Shown piece after piece: positions 15,908-23,632 of a DNA stretch of 64,000 nucleotides. Made by a program: the position numbers and the translations under genes. Under the pieces are notes generated by a model, which saw only the letters and a program-made list of their open reading frames with translations, was not told the DNA's origin and did not search any database. The stretch comes from Oceanisphaera sp. IT1-181 (lineage in GTDB: Bacteria; Pseudomonadota; Gammaproteobacteria; Enterobacterales; Aeromonadaceae). The stretch's first letter is position 1. Every line of letters begins with the position of its first letter. Where the stretch lies: contig NZ_CP136856.1 of assembly GCF_033807535.1 (NCBI RefSeq), forward strand, positions 2,103,001 to 2,167,000, written 5' to 3'.

Positions 15908-16537
15908 CTACAGTTTAAAACCTGTAGCCACAATGTACACTTCTCGCGAGCGGGGCCGCGACGAATCGGGTTTTCTTACTCTTACTGAACTAAAAGACCG
16001 TCTCACTTCTAATAAAAACTCATCAAAGCCGGCCCCTTGAAACACTTTCACCACAAAGCTTCCTTTCGGAGCCAATACTTGGCGACACATATCGAGCGCT
16101 AACTCGACCAAATACATCGACTTGGGCTGATCCACTTCTCGGGTGCCACTCATGTTCGGTGCCATATCAGAGAGTAAAACATCGACCTTATCTTGCCCTA
16201 CTCGCTCGAGCAAGGCATTGAGTACGGCCTCTTCTCTAAAGTCGCCCTGCAAAAAACTGACACCGGCAATGGCGTCCATGGGTAATAAGTCACAAGCAAT
16301 CACTTGTCCTTTGGCACCTACTTGCTCTGCGGAAAACTGACTCCAACCGCCGGGTGCTGCACCTAAGTCCACCACCGTCATGCCCGGTCTGAACAAGCGG
16401 TCACGACCTTGCAGTTCTTCTAATTTAAACACAGCCCGGGAGCGCAGACCTCTTTTATGTGCCTCTTGTACGTACTTATCACTGAAATGCTCTTGAAGCC
16501 AGCGCGTTGAGCTGCCCGAGCGTTTTTTGTTCGCCAT
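15908..16537 (-). CDS. rlmE: 23S rRNA 2'-O-methyltransferase (U2552)
   Basis: SAM-dependent enzyme that methylates U2552 in the A loop of 23S rRNA; a heat-shock protein in E. coli (FtsJ/RrmJ). 209 residues. SAM motif VVDLGAAPGGWSQF is seen, along with VLLSDMAPNMSGT carrying a catalytic Asp, and GSFVVKVFQGAGFDEF carrying a catalytic Lys. Located 53 bp upstream of ftsH, with a sigma32 promoter ahead of it. Confidence 0.97.
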   Translation of the reverse strand: MANKKRSGSSTRWLQEHFSDKYVQEAHKRGLRSRAVFKLEELQGRDRLFRPGMTVVDLGAAPGGWSQFSAEQVGAKGQVIACDLLPMDAIAGVSFLQGDFREEAVLNALLERVGQDKVDVLLSDMAPNMSGTREVDQPKSMYLVELALDMCRQVLAPKGSFVVKVFQGAGFDEFLLEVRRSFSSVRVRKPDSSRPRSREVYIVATGFKL

Positions 16538-16570
16538 TTTATTATCGCTCTGCTATTACCATTGAAGCTA

Positions 16571-16599
16571 AGATGGGGGTACAATAGCCCCCTTTCAAC
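16571..16599 (-). promoter_or_regulatory. Sigma32 (heat-shock) promoter of rlmE-ftsH
   Basis: Minus strand: GTTGAAA at -35, 15-bp spacer, CCCCATCT at -10, against the consensus CTTGAAA/CCCCATNT. It lies 34 bp upstream of the rlmE start. In E. coli this operon is also under heat-shock control. The spacer can form a GGGGG/CCCCC hairpin. Confidence 0.85.
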
Positions 16600-16621
16600 C
16601 TATTAACTGAAGCATTTTGCA

Positions 16622-16921
16622 ATGACCCTGACTAATAAGCAAAAACAATACTTAAAAGGCTTGGCTCACAGCCTAAAGCCAGTGGTATTGCTTGGCCAAC
16701 ATGGCCTGACCGAAGGCGTGTTAGCCGAAATCGATCTGGCGTTGAACTTTCATGAACTAATTAAAGTGAAGGTAGCCTCTGAAGACCGCGACACCAAAGC
16801 CCTGATCATAGATGCCATCGTACGTGAAACCAAGGCTTTTAAAGTACAAAGTGTTGGCCATGTGTTGACGCTGTACCGTGCAAGTGAAGAGAAAAAGATC
16901 AGTTTACCTCGCGCCAAATAA
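16622..16921 (+). CDS. yhbY: Ribosome assembly RNA-binding protein YhbY (CRM domain)
   Basis: 99-residue single CRM-domain protein that binds pre-50S particles. Seen: LTNKQKQYLKGLAHSLKPVV start, the GxxG loop in LLGQHGLTEGVLAEI, and VGHVLTLYR near the end. Divergent from rlmE, the standard neighbour. Confidence 0.95.
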   Translation: MTLTNKQKQYLKGLAHSLKPVVLLGQHGLTEGVLAEIDLALNFHELIKVKVASEDRDTKALIIDAIVRETKAFKVQSVGHVLTLYRASEEKKISLPRAK

Positions 16922-17134
16922 GCCCACTGGCTAACCGTGCTTACTGATACAAGGGGCCGCATACTTAAAGCTGCCCCAGTATTTCGCCACATCGGTGTCT
17001 CTTACATAAGTGTCTTGTAAGACAGAAGTTCAACCCTGCTCCCAGTAACAGTACCATCCTCCCCTTACTTTACATTTATCGCCCGCTCACCATAAGCTCA
17101 AACACCCTTTTATTATTTATTAAGGTATTACGCT

Positions 17135-17788
17135 GTGCCGAGCCACCCTTATCTGTCAGAGGAAGAAATCGCGCTTTTGAGCGAATTATACCAAGCCGAT
17201 GGTCCACAGGACTGCCTGACTCTGCCCTTGTTGCTGGATAAACAAGTTGCGCCCTTATTAGCGCAAGCCTCACGCTTAGAGCTAAAGCTGGTGGTGGGTG
17301 AGCTGATGTTTAGCTTCCCGGTTACCCTGTCACACTCCTTTGCTTACCCAGAGCAAGCCGAGCTCAGTGCACCCTCCATTACTTGTGAAATAGGTACCAA
17401 TGACATAAGTGCGAGTAGCATCAGTCATGGCGGTCATCCACGCGCTTGGCGATTGCCAGCACCTGCGCATATCCAATTAAAGCGCGCTAATGGCAAACCT
17501 TTAGCCGCCGAAATACGGGACTTATCCATCAATGGTATGCGACTGTTATCTCGTCGTTCACTCTTTAGCCCAGAAAAGTCGACGCTTCAGCCCCGGGTGC
17601 AAACGCTGCTATTAGTAGTGGGGGAAGAGGAATTGCGCTGTGAGGTCACCTTAGTACGCGAGCGAAAAGGACCCGCCTTTTGGCTAACCGCGGTACAGTT
17701 TCAACTCAATGGTGCCGACCAGCGCACCCTGTCTGACTTCGTGTTTCAGGGTTTTTTAGCACAAAAAGAAAAAAAACAGGCGCCCTAG
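17135..17788 (+). CDS. PilZ-domain protein (probable c-di-GMP receptor)
   Basis: 217 residues from a GTG at 17135. The N-terminal half (1-110) has no recognised motif. The C-terminal half carries a PilZ signature: IQLKRANGKPLAAEIRDLSI followed by NGMRLLS, matching the D/N-x-S-x-x-G loop (DLSING) that contacts cyclic di-GMP, with a basic residue in the preceding strand. The usual RxxxR arginine pair is not obvious, so binding is likely but not certain. Stands alone between yhbY and the convergent greA. Its stop codon lies inside the terminator hairpin. Resembles YcgR-like cytoplasmic effectors only loosely. Confidence 0.7.
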   Translation: MPSHPYLSEEEIALLSELYQADGPQDCLTLPLLLDKQVAPLLAQASRLELKLVVGELMFSFPVTLSHSFAYPEQAELSAPSITCEIGTNDISASSISHGGHPRAWRLPAPAHIQLKRANGKPLAAEIRDLSINGMRLLSRRSLFSPEKSTLQPRVQTLLLVVGEEELRCEVTLVRERKGPAFWLTAVQFQLNGADQRTLSDFVFQGFLAQKEKKQAP

Positions 17789-17800
17789 GGCGCCTATTTT
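17771..17800. terminator. Bidirectional terminator (PilZ gene / greA)
   Basis: 18-bp perfect palindrome AGGCGCCCTAGGGCGCCT with ATTTTT on the plus side and an eight-T run on the minus side, between convergent genes. The TAG in its centre is the stop of the PilZ gene. Confidence 0.92.
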
Positions 17801-17851
17801 TGATGCATGCTCATATTAGCGAATCTTATTCGCCAATATTAATACGCGCGA

Positions 17852-18328
17852 TTACAGATATTGTACCTTGAGGATTTCGTACTCTACCTCACCGGCTGGG
17901 GTTTTCACCACGGCCACATCATCCACTTCCTTGCCGATTAAGGCGCGAGCTATGGGTGAATTGACTGAAATTCTGTTCGCTTTGATATCAGACTCATCAT
18001 CACCGACGATTTGATAAGTGATCTCTCGCTCATCATCGACTTTAAATAAATCCACTGTGGTACCAAAAATAACCTTACCGCTATTGGGCAGTTTGGTTAC
18101 ATCGATGACCTGAGCGTTAGACAACTTGCCCTCAATTTCTTGAATGCGTCCTTCACAAAACCCTTGCTCTTCGCGCGCAGCGTGATATTCGGCGTTTTCT
18201 TTTAAATCGCCATGTTCACGAGCAGAAGCAATATCGGCAATGATCCTAGGGCGCAGCTCTGACTTGAGGTAATCCAGCTCTTCACGCAGTTTTTGTGCTC
18301 CACGCACTGTCATTGGAGTTTGTTTCAT
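17852..18328 (-). CDS. greA: Transcription elongation factor GreA
   Basis: Rescues backtracked RNA polymerase by stimulating transcript cleavage. From the ATG at 18328 (MKQTPMTVRGAQKLREEL) it has 158 residues, the E. coli length; a longer reading frame starting at 18379 is not supported by homology. The N-terminal coiled coil carries the acidic tip around the DLKENAEYHAAREEQ segment (Asp/Glu residues that enter the secondary channel), followed by a C-terminal FKBP-like domain. Confidence 0.97.
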   Translation of the reverse strand: MKQTPMTVRGAQKLREELDYLKSELRPRIIADIASAREHGDLKENAEYHAAREEQGFCEGRIQEIEGKLSNAQVIDVTKLPNSGKVIFGTTVDLFKVDDEREITYQIVGDDESDIKANRISVNSPIARALIGKEVDDVAVVKTPAGEVEYEILKVQYL

Positions 18329-18454
18329 AATGAAAAACCAGTCCCTTTCAGACAATAAAGTAAGAACCCCTGCCGACAATCGACAGGGGACTCACGTTAT
18401 CAGTTAATAGTTAGCTCATGGGTTTAAAGCGCACCCTAGAGTAGTACGGTCAGC

Positions 18455-19582
18455 TTATCGGGTCAAATCATCAAAAAATCGCTTCACGCCTTTTAGAAAC
18501 CCTTCGGTCTTGGGTTGGTGTTTATTGGCAGCCACCCCCACGTAGGAGTCTTCTAATTGTTGTAATAAGGTTTTTTGCTCTTCGGTTAAGCTCACCGGTG
18601 TTTCAATATACACCTTACAGACTAAGTCGCCTATTTGGCCATTTCTGGCCGAACGCACGCCCTTACCTTTTAAGCGAAAGCTGCGACCGGTTTGGGTTTC
18701 AGCCGGAATTTTCAGCTTCACGCGTCCGTCTAGCGTCGGCACTTCCACTTCGCCACCTAAGGCGGAGGCAGTAAAACTAATGGGCACTTCGCAGTACAGA
18801 TTATTGCCATCACGGACGAATATCTCATGATCGCGCACATGCATTTGCACATACAAATCGCCTGCCGGTGCACCTGACTCGCCGGCTTCACCTTCACCGG
18901 ATAAGCGAATGCGATCGCCAGTATCGACGCCCGCCGGGATTTTCACCGACAAGGTCTTGGTCTTTTGGTAACGACCTTCCCCATGACACTTATGACATGG
19001 GTCTGTGATGATTTTGCCCTTACCACGACAATGCGGACAAGGCTGTTGTACGGTAAAGAAACCTTGGCGCATTTGTACTTGGCCATGACCATGACAAGTA
19101 GAGCAGGTATTAGCCTGAGTGCCTGCCTTAGCGCCACTGCCGTCGCACACATCACAACCGACGAGCGTTGGTACCTTGATCTCTTTGGTCACGCCCCGCA
19201 CGGCTTCTTCTAGCGTCAGCTCCATGTTATAGCGTAAATCTGAACCACGGGCCGCACGCTGCTGACGGCGCTGACCGCCACCGAAGATATCACCGAACAC
19301 ATCACCAAATATATCGCCGAAGTCACCGCCGCCGTGACCATGGCCGCCCTGCTGGCCATTTACTGCATCATGACCAAACTGATCATAGGCCGCACGTTTT
19401 TGCGGATCGGTCAGTACTTCATTGGCCTCTGACGCTTCCTTAAACTTATCAATGGCGTCGGCGTCAGTTTTGTTGCGGTCGGGATGATATTTCATCGCCA
19501 TCCGCTTATAGGCTTTTTTTATTTCGCGCTCGTCTGCGTCTTTGCTAACGCCGAGCACCTCATAATAATCTCGTTTTGACAT
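18455..19582 (-). CDS. dnaJ: Chaperone protein DnaJ
   Basis: Hsp40 co-chaperone that delivers substrates to DnaK and stimulates its ATPase. 375 residues: J domain with HPD at 33-35, Gly/Phe-rich region (about 75-110), four CxxCxGxG zinc repeats (CDVCDGSG, CSTCHGHG, CPHCRGKG, CHKCHGEG; about 140-200), then two C-terminal barrels. Follows dnaK by 90 bp with a stem-loop between. Confidence 0.98.
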   Translation of the reverse strand: MSKRDYYEVLGVSKDADEREIKKAYKRMAMKYHPDRNKTDADAIDKFKEASEANEVLTDPQKRAAYDQFGHDAVNGQQGGHGHGGGDFGDIFGDVFGDIFGGGQRRQQRAARGSDLRYNMELTLEEAVRGVTKEIKVPTLVGCDVCDGSGAKAGTQANTCSTCHGHGQVQMRQGFFTVQQPCPHCRGKGKIITDPCHKCHGEGRYQKTKTLSVKIPAGVDTGDRIRLSGEGEAGESGAPAGDLYVQMHVRDHEIFVRDGNNLYCEVPISFTASALGGEVEVPTLDGRVKLKIPAETQTGRSFRLKGKGVRSARNGQIGDLVCKVYIETPVSLTEEQKTLLQQLEDSYVGVAANKHQPKTEGFLKGVKRFFDDLTR

Positions 19583-19617
19583 AGGCTGAAACTTACCTGA
19601 GTCCTGTTAAAACAAAG

Positions 19618-19643
19618 GCGGGCGTTGGCATCCCAACGCCCGC
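19618..19643 (-). terminator. Stem-loop between dnaK and dnaJ (partial terminator)
   Basis: 11-bp perfect stem GCGGGCGTTGG/CCAACGCCCGC followed on the minus strand by TTTGTTTT with interruptions. Probably lowers dnaJ expression relative to dnaK or stabilises the dnaK mRNA end. Confidence 0.65.
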
Positions 19644-19672
19644 ACTATGCGCGCTACTACGCTGGGGTTAAC

Positions 19673-21595
19673 TTACTTTTTATCGTCTTTAACTTCTTCA
19701 AACTCGGCATCAACCACATCGTCATCCGCCTTAGTGGCGCCATCTTCTGACTCACCGGTTTGAGAAGCATCGGCTTGTGCCTTCGCTTGAGCGACTTCTG
19801 CCAGCTTTTGCGAGGCTTCCAGCAGCGCTTGCTGCTTAGCTTCGATCTCAGCTTTATCTTCACCGCGCAGTGCCGTTTCCAGTTCGCTCAAAGCGGACTC
19901 GATGGCGCTCTTGTCGTCGGCGGCTAAAGCATCGCCCGCTTCTTCCAATTGCTTACGGGTAGCGTGTACCAGACCGTCAGCTTGGTTACGGGTGCTGACC
20001 AGCTCTGCAAATTTCTTATCTTCTTCGGCGTTAGCTTCAGCCGAGCGCACCATGGCATCGATTTCTTCTTCTGATAGACCAGAAGACGCTTGGATGGTAA
20101 TTTTTTGCTCTTTATTGGTGTCTTTATCTTTCGCAGACACGTGCAAGATACCATCCGCATCGATGTCGAAGGTCACTTCAACTTGCGGTAAACCACGGGG
20201 TGCAGGGCGAATGCCTTCCAGATTAAACTGACCCAGAGACTTATTATCGCTTGAACGCTTACGCTCACCTTGCAGCACATGAATGGTCACAGCCGCTTGG
20301 TTGTCGTCGGCGGTAGAGAACACCTGCGACTTCTTAGTCGGGATAGTGGTGTTCTTTTCAATCACGGCCGTCATCACGCCGCCCATGGTTTCAATACCCA
20401 AAGACAGTGGCGTTACGTCAAGCAGCAATACGTCAGTCTTGTCGCCAGACAACACCGCACCTTGAATAGCAGCACCTACGGCCACCGCTTCATCAGGGTT
20501 CACGTCTTTACGTGGCTCTTGACCGAAGAAATCAGTTACCGCTTTTTGTACTAGTGGCATACGGGTCTGACCGCCCACCAAAATCACGTCATCGATATCA
20601 GTCACGGACAAGCCGGCATCTTTCAATGCAGTTTTAACTGGATCTAAAGACTTGGTAACCATGTCTTCAACCAGTGACTCTAACTTGGCGCGCGTCAGCT
20701 TAATGTTCAAGTGCTTAGGACCTGAAGCATCGGCGGTAATATAAGGCAAGTTAACGTCAGTTTGCTGTGCAGAAGACAGCTCGCACTTGGCTTTTTCTGC
20801 CGCTTCTTTCAAGCGTTGCAGTGCCAACATGTCATTCATCAAGTCAAAACCTTGCTCGCGCTTAAATTCAGCTACTAAATAGTTGATTAAGCGGTTATCA
20901 AAGTCTTCACCACCCAAGTGGGTGTCACCGTTGGTGGCTAATACTTCGAAGGTTTTCTCACCGTCCATCTCATCGATTTCAATGATGGAAATATCGAAAG
21001 TACCACCGCCCAAGTCGTACACGGCAACTTTGCGATCGCCCTTGGTCTTATTCACGCCATAGGCAAACGCGGCTGCCGTTGGCTCGTTGATGATGCGCTT
21101 AACATCTAGACCCGCAATACGGCCTGCATCTTTGGTAGCCTGACGCTGAGCGTCGTTAAAGTAAGCCGGTACCGTAATTACTGCTTCGGTTACCGCTTCG
21201 CCCAGATAATCTTCGGCGGTTTTCTTCATCTTTTTCAGCACTTCAGCAGATACCTGCGGCGGCGCCATTTTCTTGCCTTTGGCTTCTACCCAAGCATCAC
21301 CGTTGTCGGCTTTCACTATTTTGAAGGGCATCAGCTTAATATCACGCTGTACTTCTTCATCTTCAAAACGACGGCCAATCAAACGCTTAATAGCAAATAA
21401 CGTATTCTCGGGGTTAGTCACTGCTTGGCGCTTGGCCGGCTGACCGACTAACGTTTCGCCATCATCGGCATAGGCGATGATGGAAGGAGTAGTACGAGTG
21501 CCTTCGGCGTTTTCGATGACGCGCGGGTTATCCCCGTCCAAAATGGCGACGCAAGAGTTAGTGGTACCCAAATCTATGCCGATGATTCTACCCAT
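19673..21595 (-). CDS. dnaK: Chaperone protein DnaK (Hsp70)
   Basis: ATP-dependent Hsp70. 640 residues from the ATG at 21595 (MGRIIGIDLGTTNSCVAI), preceded by GAGAGGA. The ATPase signatures IDLGTTNS, VYDLGGGTFDISIIEID and VILVGGQTRMPLVQ are present, as are the linker VLLLDVTPLSLGIETMGG, the substrate domain and a lid ending in an acidic EFEEVKDDKK-type tail. Own sigma32 promoter; grpE is 135 bp upstream. Confidence 0.98.
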   Translation of the reverse strand: MGRIIGIDLGTTNSCVAILDGDNPRVIENAEGTRTTPSIIAYADDGETLVGQPAKRQAVTNPENTLFAIKRLIGRRFEDEEVQRDIKLMPFKIVKADNGDAWVEAKGKKMAPPQVSAEVLKKMKKTAEDYLGEAVTEAVITVPAYFNDAQRQATKDAGRIAGLDVKRIINEPTAAAFAYGVNKTKGDRKVAVYDLGGGTFDISIIEIDEMDGEKTFEVLATNGDTHLGGEDFDNRLINYLVAEFKREQGFDLMNDMLALQRLKEAAEKAKCELSSAQQTDVNLPYITADASGPKHLNIKLTRAKLESLVEDMVTKSLDPVKTALKDAGLSVTDIDDVILVGGQTRMPLVQKAVTDFFGQEPRKDVNPDEAVAVGAAIQGAVLSGDKTDVLLLDVTPLSLGIETMGGVMTAVIEKNTTIPTKKSQVFSTADDNQAAVTIHVLQGERKRSSDNKSLGQFNLEGIRPAPRGLPQVEVTFDIDADGILHVSAKDKDTNKEQKITIQASSGLSEEEIDAMVRSAEANAEEDKKFAELVSTRNQADGLVHATRKQLEEAGDALAADDKSAIESALSELETALRGEDKAEIEAKQQALLEASQKLAEVAQAKAQADASQTGESEDGATKADDDVVDAEFEEVKDDKK

Positions 21596-21655
21596 AAAAT
21601 CCTCTCTCAATATCTTGAATTAAACGTAAGCACTGTTGTTTTCGCTTTACAGTGT

Positions 21656-21684
21656 ATATGTGGCTGCTTGGTGTGACTTTCAAG
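21656..21684 (-). promoter_or_regulatory. Sigma32 promoter of dnaK
   Basis: Minus strand: CTTGAAA, 15-bp spacer, CCACATAT (one mismatch to CCCCATAT), 61 bp upstream of the dnaK start. Same spacing as the grpE and rlmE promoters in this window. Confidence 0.85.
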
Positions 21685-21730
21685 GCGCAGCTCACATTTA
21701 TTAAATAAATCGTGCAATTAAGTCGATGTT

Positions 21731-22339
21731 TTAAGCTTTAGTGTCAATCGCTGGCCCTTTGGCCACCATCACCATGGCCGGGCGCAACACGCGACCGTTC
21801 AGCTCGTAGCCCTTCATCATGACCGCAACTACCGAGTTTGGTGGCACGTCCGCACTCTCGATCATGCTCATGGCTTCATGCTTATTGGGATCAAAGGGGG
21901 TGCCTTGAGGGTCAATCTGCAATACGCCATATTTTTCTATGGTGCTAAGCAAGGACTTCAACGTCAGCTCTACGCCTTCATTAATGGCATTCAAGGCTTC
22001 ATTTTCTTTGTCAGTGTGCTCAAGCGCACGCTCTAAGCTGTCGATCACGGGCAATAAATCGCCGGCGAATTTTTCAAGTGCGAACTTTTGCGCCTTTTCT
22101 ACATCTTGTGCCGCACGACGGCGCAGGTTTTCCATTTCCGCCAAGGCACGCAGCGCTTGGTCTTTTTCGCTTTGCGCACGCTCATTAGCGGCGGCGAGCT
22201 GCAGCTCTAAATCAGCCACATACATAGCATCGGGTTGGAGCAGCTCACCCTCTACGGAGGATGCTTCATTAATGTCTACCGTTAACGGCTCTTGCTCTAC
22301 GTCCTGCTCTACTTCAGGCTGGTGTTTGTTATCGCTCAT
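21731..22339 (-). CDS. grpE: Nucleotide exchange factor GrpE
   Basis: Releases ADP from DnaK. About 202 residues from the ATG at 22339, which has GGGAG at good spacing; another ATG four codons upstream lacks such a site. An acidic N-terminal region is followed by a long helix (AMYVADLELQLAAANERAQSE onward) and a C-terminal beta domain (GTPFDPNKHEAMSMI, VMMKGYELNGRVLRPAMVMV). Divergent from nadK, upstream of dnaK. Confidence 0.97.
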   Translation of the reverse strand: MSDNKHQPEVEQDVEQEPLTVDINEASSVEGELLQPDAMYVADLELQLAAANERAQSEKDQALRALAEMENLRRRAAQDVEKAQKFALEKFAGDLLPVIDSLERALEHTDKENEALNAINEGVELTLKSLLSTIEKYGVLQIDPQGTPFDPNKHEAMSMIESADVPPNSVVAVMMKGYELNGRVLRPAMVMVAKGPAIDTKA

Positions 22340-22374
22340 CTTGTCTCCCATCTAAATTTTCTGGCTTGCAGCTT

Positions 22375-22403
22375 ATATGGGGGAGCCCATGGCATAATTC
22401 AAG
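22375..22403 (-). promoter_or_regulatory. Sigma32 promoter of grpE
   Basis: Minus strand: CTTGAAT, 15-bp spacer, CCCCATAT, nearly ideal for sigma32, 36 bp upstream of the grpE start. Confidence 0.88.
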
Positions 22404-22530
22404 AGAATATTTTTATCATTGCCCTTCATCAGTAGCACTAACGCAGCGGGTTATTTAGAATGAGGATTATGCGGCCCATTATTTAGCTGGCCACCTTGCT
22501 CATTTCATCCTTTATGCCAGGTCGATATTT

Positions 22531-23415
22531 ATGGAAAGCGAATTTAATACCATAGCGCTGATTGGCAAACCCGATCACGAAGGCGCCAATCAAACGTTGG
22601 TAGCGCTGTATAAGTACATTGCCGGTTTAGGCTTAAATGTGGTGATCGAACGCCGCGTAGGCGAACAACTGGCCTTAGACGACGTAGAACTGCTAGAAAT
22701 GGTCGAGCTGGGCGAGCGTGCCGACTTGGCCATAGTGGTGGGCGGAGACGGCAACATGTTGGGTGCGGCCCGAGTGCTGGCTCGATTTGACGTGGCCGTG
22801 GTGGGTGTGAACCGCGGAAACTTAGGCTTTTTAACGGATTTATCTCCCCACAGTTTTGAGCAACCGTTAGAGCGATTATTAGCCGGCGATTATCAAGCGG
22901 AGCAGCGTTTTTTACTGGAAACCCAAGTGCACCGTCACGGCCAACTCAAAGCTAGCAATACCGCCATGAATGAAGCTGTGCTCCATCCCGGTAAAATTGC
23001 GCACATGATAGAATTTGAGGTCTATATTAATGGCATATTTATGTACAGCCAGCGCGCCGATGGCATGATAGTGGCCACCCCCACCGGCTCAACCGCCTAC
23101 TCGCTGTCTGCCGGTGGCCCCATCGTCACCCCCAACCTCAATGCCATCACACTGGTGCCGATGTTTCCCCATACCTTAAGTTGCCGACCGATAGTGATAG
23201 ACGCCGACTCTCAGGTAAAGTTAGTGCTATCGCCAAACAACAAAACCAGCCAAATGCTGGTCAGTTGTGACGGCCATGTGTCACTGGCCGTACAACCTGG
23301 CGATGAAATTCATATCAATAAAAGCCCACATAAGCTCAAGCTCTTACACCCCCGTGGCCATAACTATTTTGAAGTGCTGCGCAGCAAGCTCGGTTGGGGT
23401 AGCAAACTCTTTTAA
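22531..23415 (+). CDS. nadK: NAD kinase
   Basis: Phosphorylates NAD to NADP. 294 residues, near the E. coli 292. The catalytic GGDGN motif is at 71-75 (VVGGDGNMLGAARVL), followed by NRGNLGFLTDL and the second conserved segment DGMIVATPTGSTAYSLSAGGPI. The pair with downstream recN and upstream divergent grpE is the typical arrangement. A heptad repeat starts at its stop codon. Confidence 0.98.
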   Translation: MESEFNTIALIGKPDHEGANQTLVALYKYIAGLGLNVVIERRVGEQLALDDVELLEMVELGERADLAIVVGGDGNMLGAARVLARFDVAVVGVNRGNLGFLTDLSPHSFEQPLERLLAGDYQAEQRFLLETQVHRHGQLKASNTAMNEAVLHPGKIAHMIEFEVYINGIFMYSQRADGMIVATPTGSTAYSLSAGGPIVTPNLNAITLVPMFPHTLSCRPIVIDADSQVKLVLSPNNKTSQMLVSCDGHVSLAVQPGDEIHINKSPHKLKLLHPRGHNYFEVLRSKLGWGSKLF

Positions 23416-23441
23416 TGTTGAATGTTGAATGTTGAATGTTG
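23414..23441 (+). repeat. Heptad tandem repeat (AATGTTG x4)
   Basis: Four exact copies of AATGTTG overlapping the nadK TAA stop, followed by an A run. A short inverse match (TCAACATT) lies about 110 bp downstream. Shares the 7-bp period of the other intergenic arrays but has its own unit. Confidence 0.8.
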
Positions 23442-23570
23442 AAAAAATCATGGTGGAATGGCCAGGAATACTGAACCTGTTGCGGCCATTCTCTCCTCAT
23501 CTATTTTTATGGATGATTTGCTTTTCGCTTTCACTAAAAACTTAGCACTCAACATTAAAAACCATCTTGC

Positions 23571-23590
23571 CACTGTACAAAACCACAGTA
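23571..23590 (+). promoter_or_regulatory. LexA (SOS) box 1 of recN
   Basis: CACTGTACAAAACCACAGTA contains CTGT-N8-ACAG, the core of the gammaproteobacterial LexA box. It abuts the second box without a gap. Confidence 0.8.
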
Positions 23591-23610
23591 TACTGTTTTT
23601 ATACACAGTA
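23591..23610 (+). promoter_or_regulatory. LexA (SOS) box 2 of recN
   Basis: TACTGTTTTTATACACAGTA matches the consensus TACTGTN8ACAGTA at all fixed positions. It ends 22 bp before the recN ATG, so bound LexA would cover the promoter. Confidence 0.93.
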
Positions 23611-23632
23611 CACTTTGTGCAGGGGACTTATC

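Noticed and set aside
16556..16585. Sigma70 promoter for yhbY overlapping the heat-shock promoter
   Set aside because: TTGAAG and TACAAT are present but only 11 bp apart, too close to act as a promoter pair.
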